A stretch of 6,482 nt of DNA, taken from the NCBI GenBank assembly GCA_964345385.1, contig CAYFQM010000031.1, positions 1-6,482 on the forward strand. Reading direction: 5' to 3'. This DNA is from CAG-1000 sp964345385 (GTDB lineage Bacteria; Bacillota_I; Bacilli_A; RF39; UBA660). The notes under the pieces are model-generated. The model was not told the DNA's origin, did no database searches, and saw only the letters and a program-made list of their open reading frames with translations. Of the stretch, positions 5,276-6,482 are shown one piece after another. Position 1 is the stretch's first letter, and the number at the start of each line of letters is the position of its first letter. Made by a program: the position numbers and the translations under genes.

Positions 5276-5900
5276 TTTGACCTCCAACTAGACTTTCTAT
5301 ATTAATGATATCATTATTTTCATTATAGGTGATCTTATATACACTTGGATTTTTTGGTTTCTCGTAAACAATCATTTTATTTCTGTAAGTTACAAATACT
5401 TTTCCGTTTTCGAATTTAAAATCACAATTGTTTTGCAAATAAGACAAAAGCATTATGCCATGAATAACAATTATTGACTTATTATTTTTGCTTAAAATGT
5501 CGCTGATAAATTCATTGAATCTATTGTCCATATCGTTGAGAGACTCGCCATATTTAATTTTAAAGTTTTTATCTATAAACGAGCGTTCAGTAAAATCTTT
5601 TGGCAAATCAGATAAATATTCTATCCCAAACTCTCTTTCATTAATTTTGTTATCTATTTTGATTTTAACATTGTTCATCTCTGCAATATATTTAGCCGTG
5701 CCTATTGCCCTAGCAGAATTACTGGAATATATATTTTTTATACCTTTCAATTCATCTATTTTACATAATGTTTTAGCATTTTCTTCTCCCTTAACAGATA
5801 GAATCATATTTTTATTAAATTCATACCATGACATATTTTCTTGATTATCATACTCAACAAATGGACCAGAATGTCTTATTAAATAAACTATTTTTTCCAA
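5265..5900 (-). CDS. Histidine phosphatase (phosphoglycerate mutase-like) family protein
   Basis: A 211-aa cytosolic protein with the hallmarks of this superfamily: YLIRHS with the catalytic His10 and Arg9, a second phosphate-binding Arg64 in SSNSARAIGTA, the acid segment NEREFG (about 87-92), YGES (117-120), and the second histidine in VIVIHGIM (His147). The first motif has Ser in place of the usual Gly (RHG). The substrate cannot be told: members act on phosphosugars, nucleotides, phosphoproteins and others, and this is not the glycolytic mutase, which is gpmI in this window. It starts with TTG at 5900, six bases after GAGGTG; the promoter upstream would give a leader of about 19 nt. Its end overlaps the ART-like gene, which makes a two-gene operon. 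No transport or sugar genes adjoin it. Confidence 0.93.
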   Translation of the reverse strand: MEKIVYLIRHSGPFVEYDNQENMSWYEFNKNMILSVKGEENAKTLCKIDELKGIKNIYSSNSARAIGTAKYIAEMNNVKIKIDNKINEREFGIEYLSDLPKDFTERSFIDKNFKIKYGESLNDMDNRFNEFISDILSKNNKSIIVIHGIMLLSYLQNNCDFKFENGKVFVTYRNKMIVYEKPKNPSVYKITYNENNDIINIESLVGGQNEE

Positions 5901-5910
5901 TTAGAACACC

Positions 5911-6093
5911 TCATATCTTTATTAAATTATAGCACAACACATAAATATATTCTATATCTAAGGCTGAGCTAATATAGTGATTTACAAAGAATGTCTTAAT
6001 TATTAAATCATATCTATAATATACAATTGTATTCTGGTCTTGCTTTTTTTCAACACGTAGATACTCATTAATTTTATATTTAACTTTTTTTTG
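5911..6093 (-). other. 60-codon open frame directly after the stop of the right-edge gene
   Basis: The frame of the right-edge gene stays open for 60 codons after its TAG at 6096-6094, up to TGA at 5913-5911. It reads for example KINEYLRVEKKQDQNTIVYY. It has no ATG and no SD, and it contains the phosphatase promoter. It may be a decayed C-terminal extension or fragment of another gene, or chance. No other gene, hairpin or terminator is clear in this gap. Confidence 0.3.
5926..5934 (-). promoter_or_regulatory. Extended -10 promoter of the phosphatase/ART-like operon
   Basis: TGCTATAAT on the minus strand is a perfect extended -10 (-10 box 5931-5926). The -35 region 17 bases upstream is poor (TAGAAT), which extended -10 promoters tolerate. 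The start would be near 5919, leaving a leader of about 19 nt with GAGGTG before the TTG. Confidence 0.6.
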
Positions 6094-6482
6094 CTATAAA
6101 TATATTGATATTGGATATTTTTTAAAAGACTCCATAGTTTGATAATCAATATCTTTTATTAAGATACTGGCTTCAACTTTACTATCCATTAATAAACTAC
6201 AACACAACTGTATTTCTAAATTAGAATTATTAGCTTTAATCTTCATTAGTTCTTTAATTTCTTCATCTGTTAGTTTGTTTTCACGCTTTAAAATCTGACA
6301 CAAGTTTATATAATATATGTCGTGCGAATCAGAGTTTTTTTCTAGTAAAATTTTTGTTAAAAACTTTGCATATGATAATAAATTTGAATTTTTATTAAAA
6401 TCATATGCTTTTATTATTTCCAATACTTGAGCATTTAGCAGTTCATATTCACCATCACTTAAACTATAATCTGTAAAAATTT
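6094..6482 (-). CDS. Uncharacterised protein, C-terminal part (runs off window)
   Basis: The frame is open from the right window edge to TAG at 6096-6094, giving at least 129 residues. A TTG at 6423 is in frame, but the coding sequence continues above it (IFTDYSLSDGEYELLNAQV) and no SD precedes it, so the true start is probably outside the window. The protein looks all-helical and soluble, with repeated short amphipathic helices and a C-terminus FKKYPISIYL. I do not recognise it. There is no terminator, and the frame stays open for 60 codons past the stop. It lies 193 bases ahead of the phosphatase gene, which has its own promoter. Confidence 0.7.
   Translation of the reverse strand, partial: IFTDYSLSDGEYELLNAQVLEIIKAYDFNKNSNLLSYAKFLTKILLEKNSDSHDIYYINLCQILKRENKLTDEEIKELMKIKANNSNLEIQLCCSLLMDSKVEASILIKDIDYQTMESFKKYPISIYL

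Noticed and set aside
5488..5844. Plus-strand open frame of 118 codons with hydrophobic stretches
   Set aside because: It is the antisense of the conserved histidine phosphatase gene; the Leu/Ile/Ser-rich composition is typical of such shadows, and no promoter or SD serves it.
1..6482. CRISPR array, insertion sequence or integrase gene
   Set aside because: No regularly spaced repeats, no transposase or integrase motifs and no terminal inverted repeats flanking a gene were seen on either strand.

Overview
The window is a very AT-rich stretch of bacterial chromosome with every supported gene on the minus strand. Strong GGAGG-type ribosome binding sites, TTGAAA/TATAAT promoters, TTG starts and small intrinsic terminators point to a low-GC Firmicute, probably of the Bacilli/Erysipelotrichia type. 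TGA works as a stop (it ends gpmI) and tryptophan is encoded by TGG, so this is not a Mycoplasma-code genome. No lineage can be named from the sequence alone.

The lower half (about 1-3840) looks like core chromosome. In the direction of transcription, from high to low coordinates, it holds a 170-aa protein of unknown function, tRNA-Gln(CTG), a 217-aa zinc-ribbon protein starting at TTG, tRNA-Thr(GGT) with an intrinsic terminator, the glycolytic enzyme cofactor-independent phosphoglycerate mutase (gpmI), and a 213-aa protein with two likely membrane segments. At the left edge, behind a terminator and a near-consensus promoter, are the first ten codons of a type IV prepilin-like gene (MKNRKGFTLV), cut by the window end.

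The upper half (about 3896-6482) looks accessory. It has a gene cut by the right edge, then a two-gene operon: a histidine-phosphatase-family protein whose end overlaps the start of a 405-aa protein with a possible ADP-ribosyltransferase-like N-terminus. At the junction, positions 3896-3908 read on the minus strand as CTCAGCTCCACCA, the 3' tail of a tmRNA (ssrA) or tRNA-Ala, with no body of such a gene in front of it. This is what the far attachment site of an element integrated at the 3' end of ssrA would look like. The orientation puts the element on the high-coordinate side, which fits the core/accessory split.

The best candidates for something new are the phosphatase/ART-like pair, the possible attachment scar, and the structured leader RNA that contains that scar. 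The first is a functional inference without direct proof. The other two rest on sequence that can be read directly but whose meaning is inferred.
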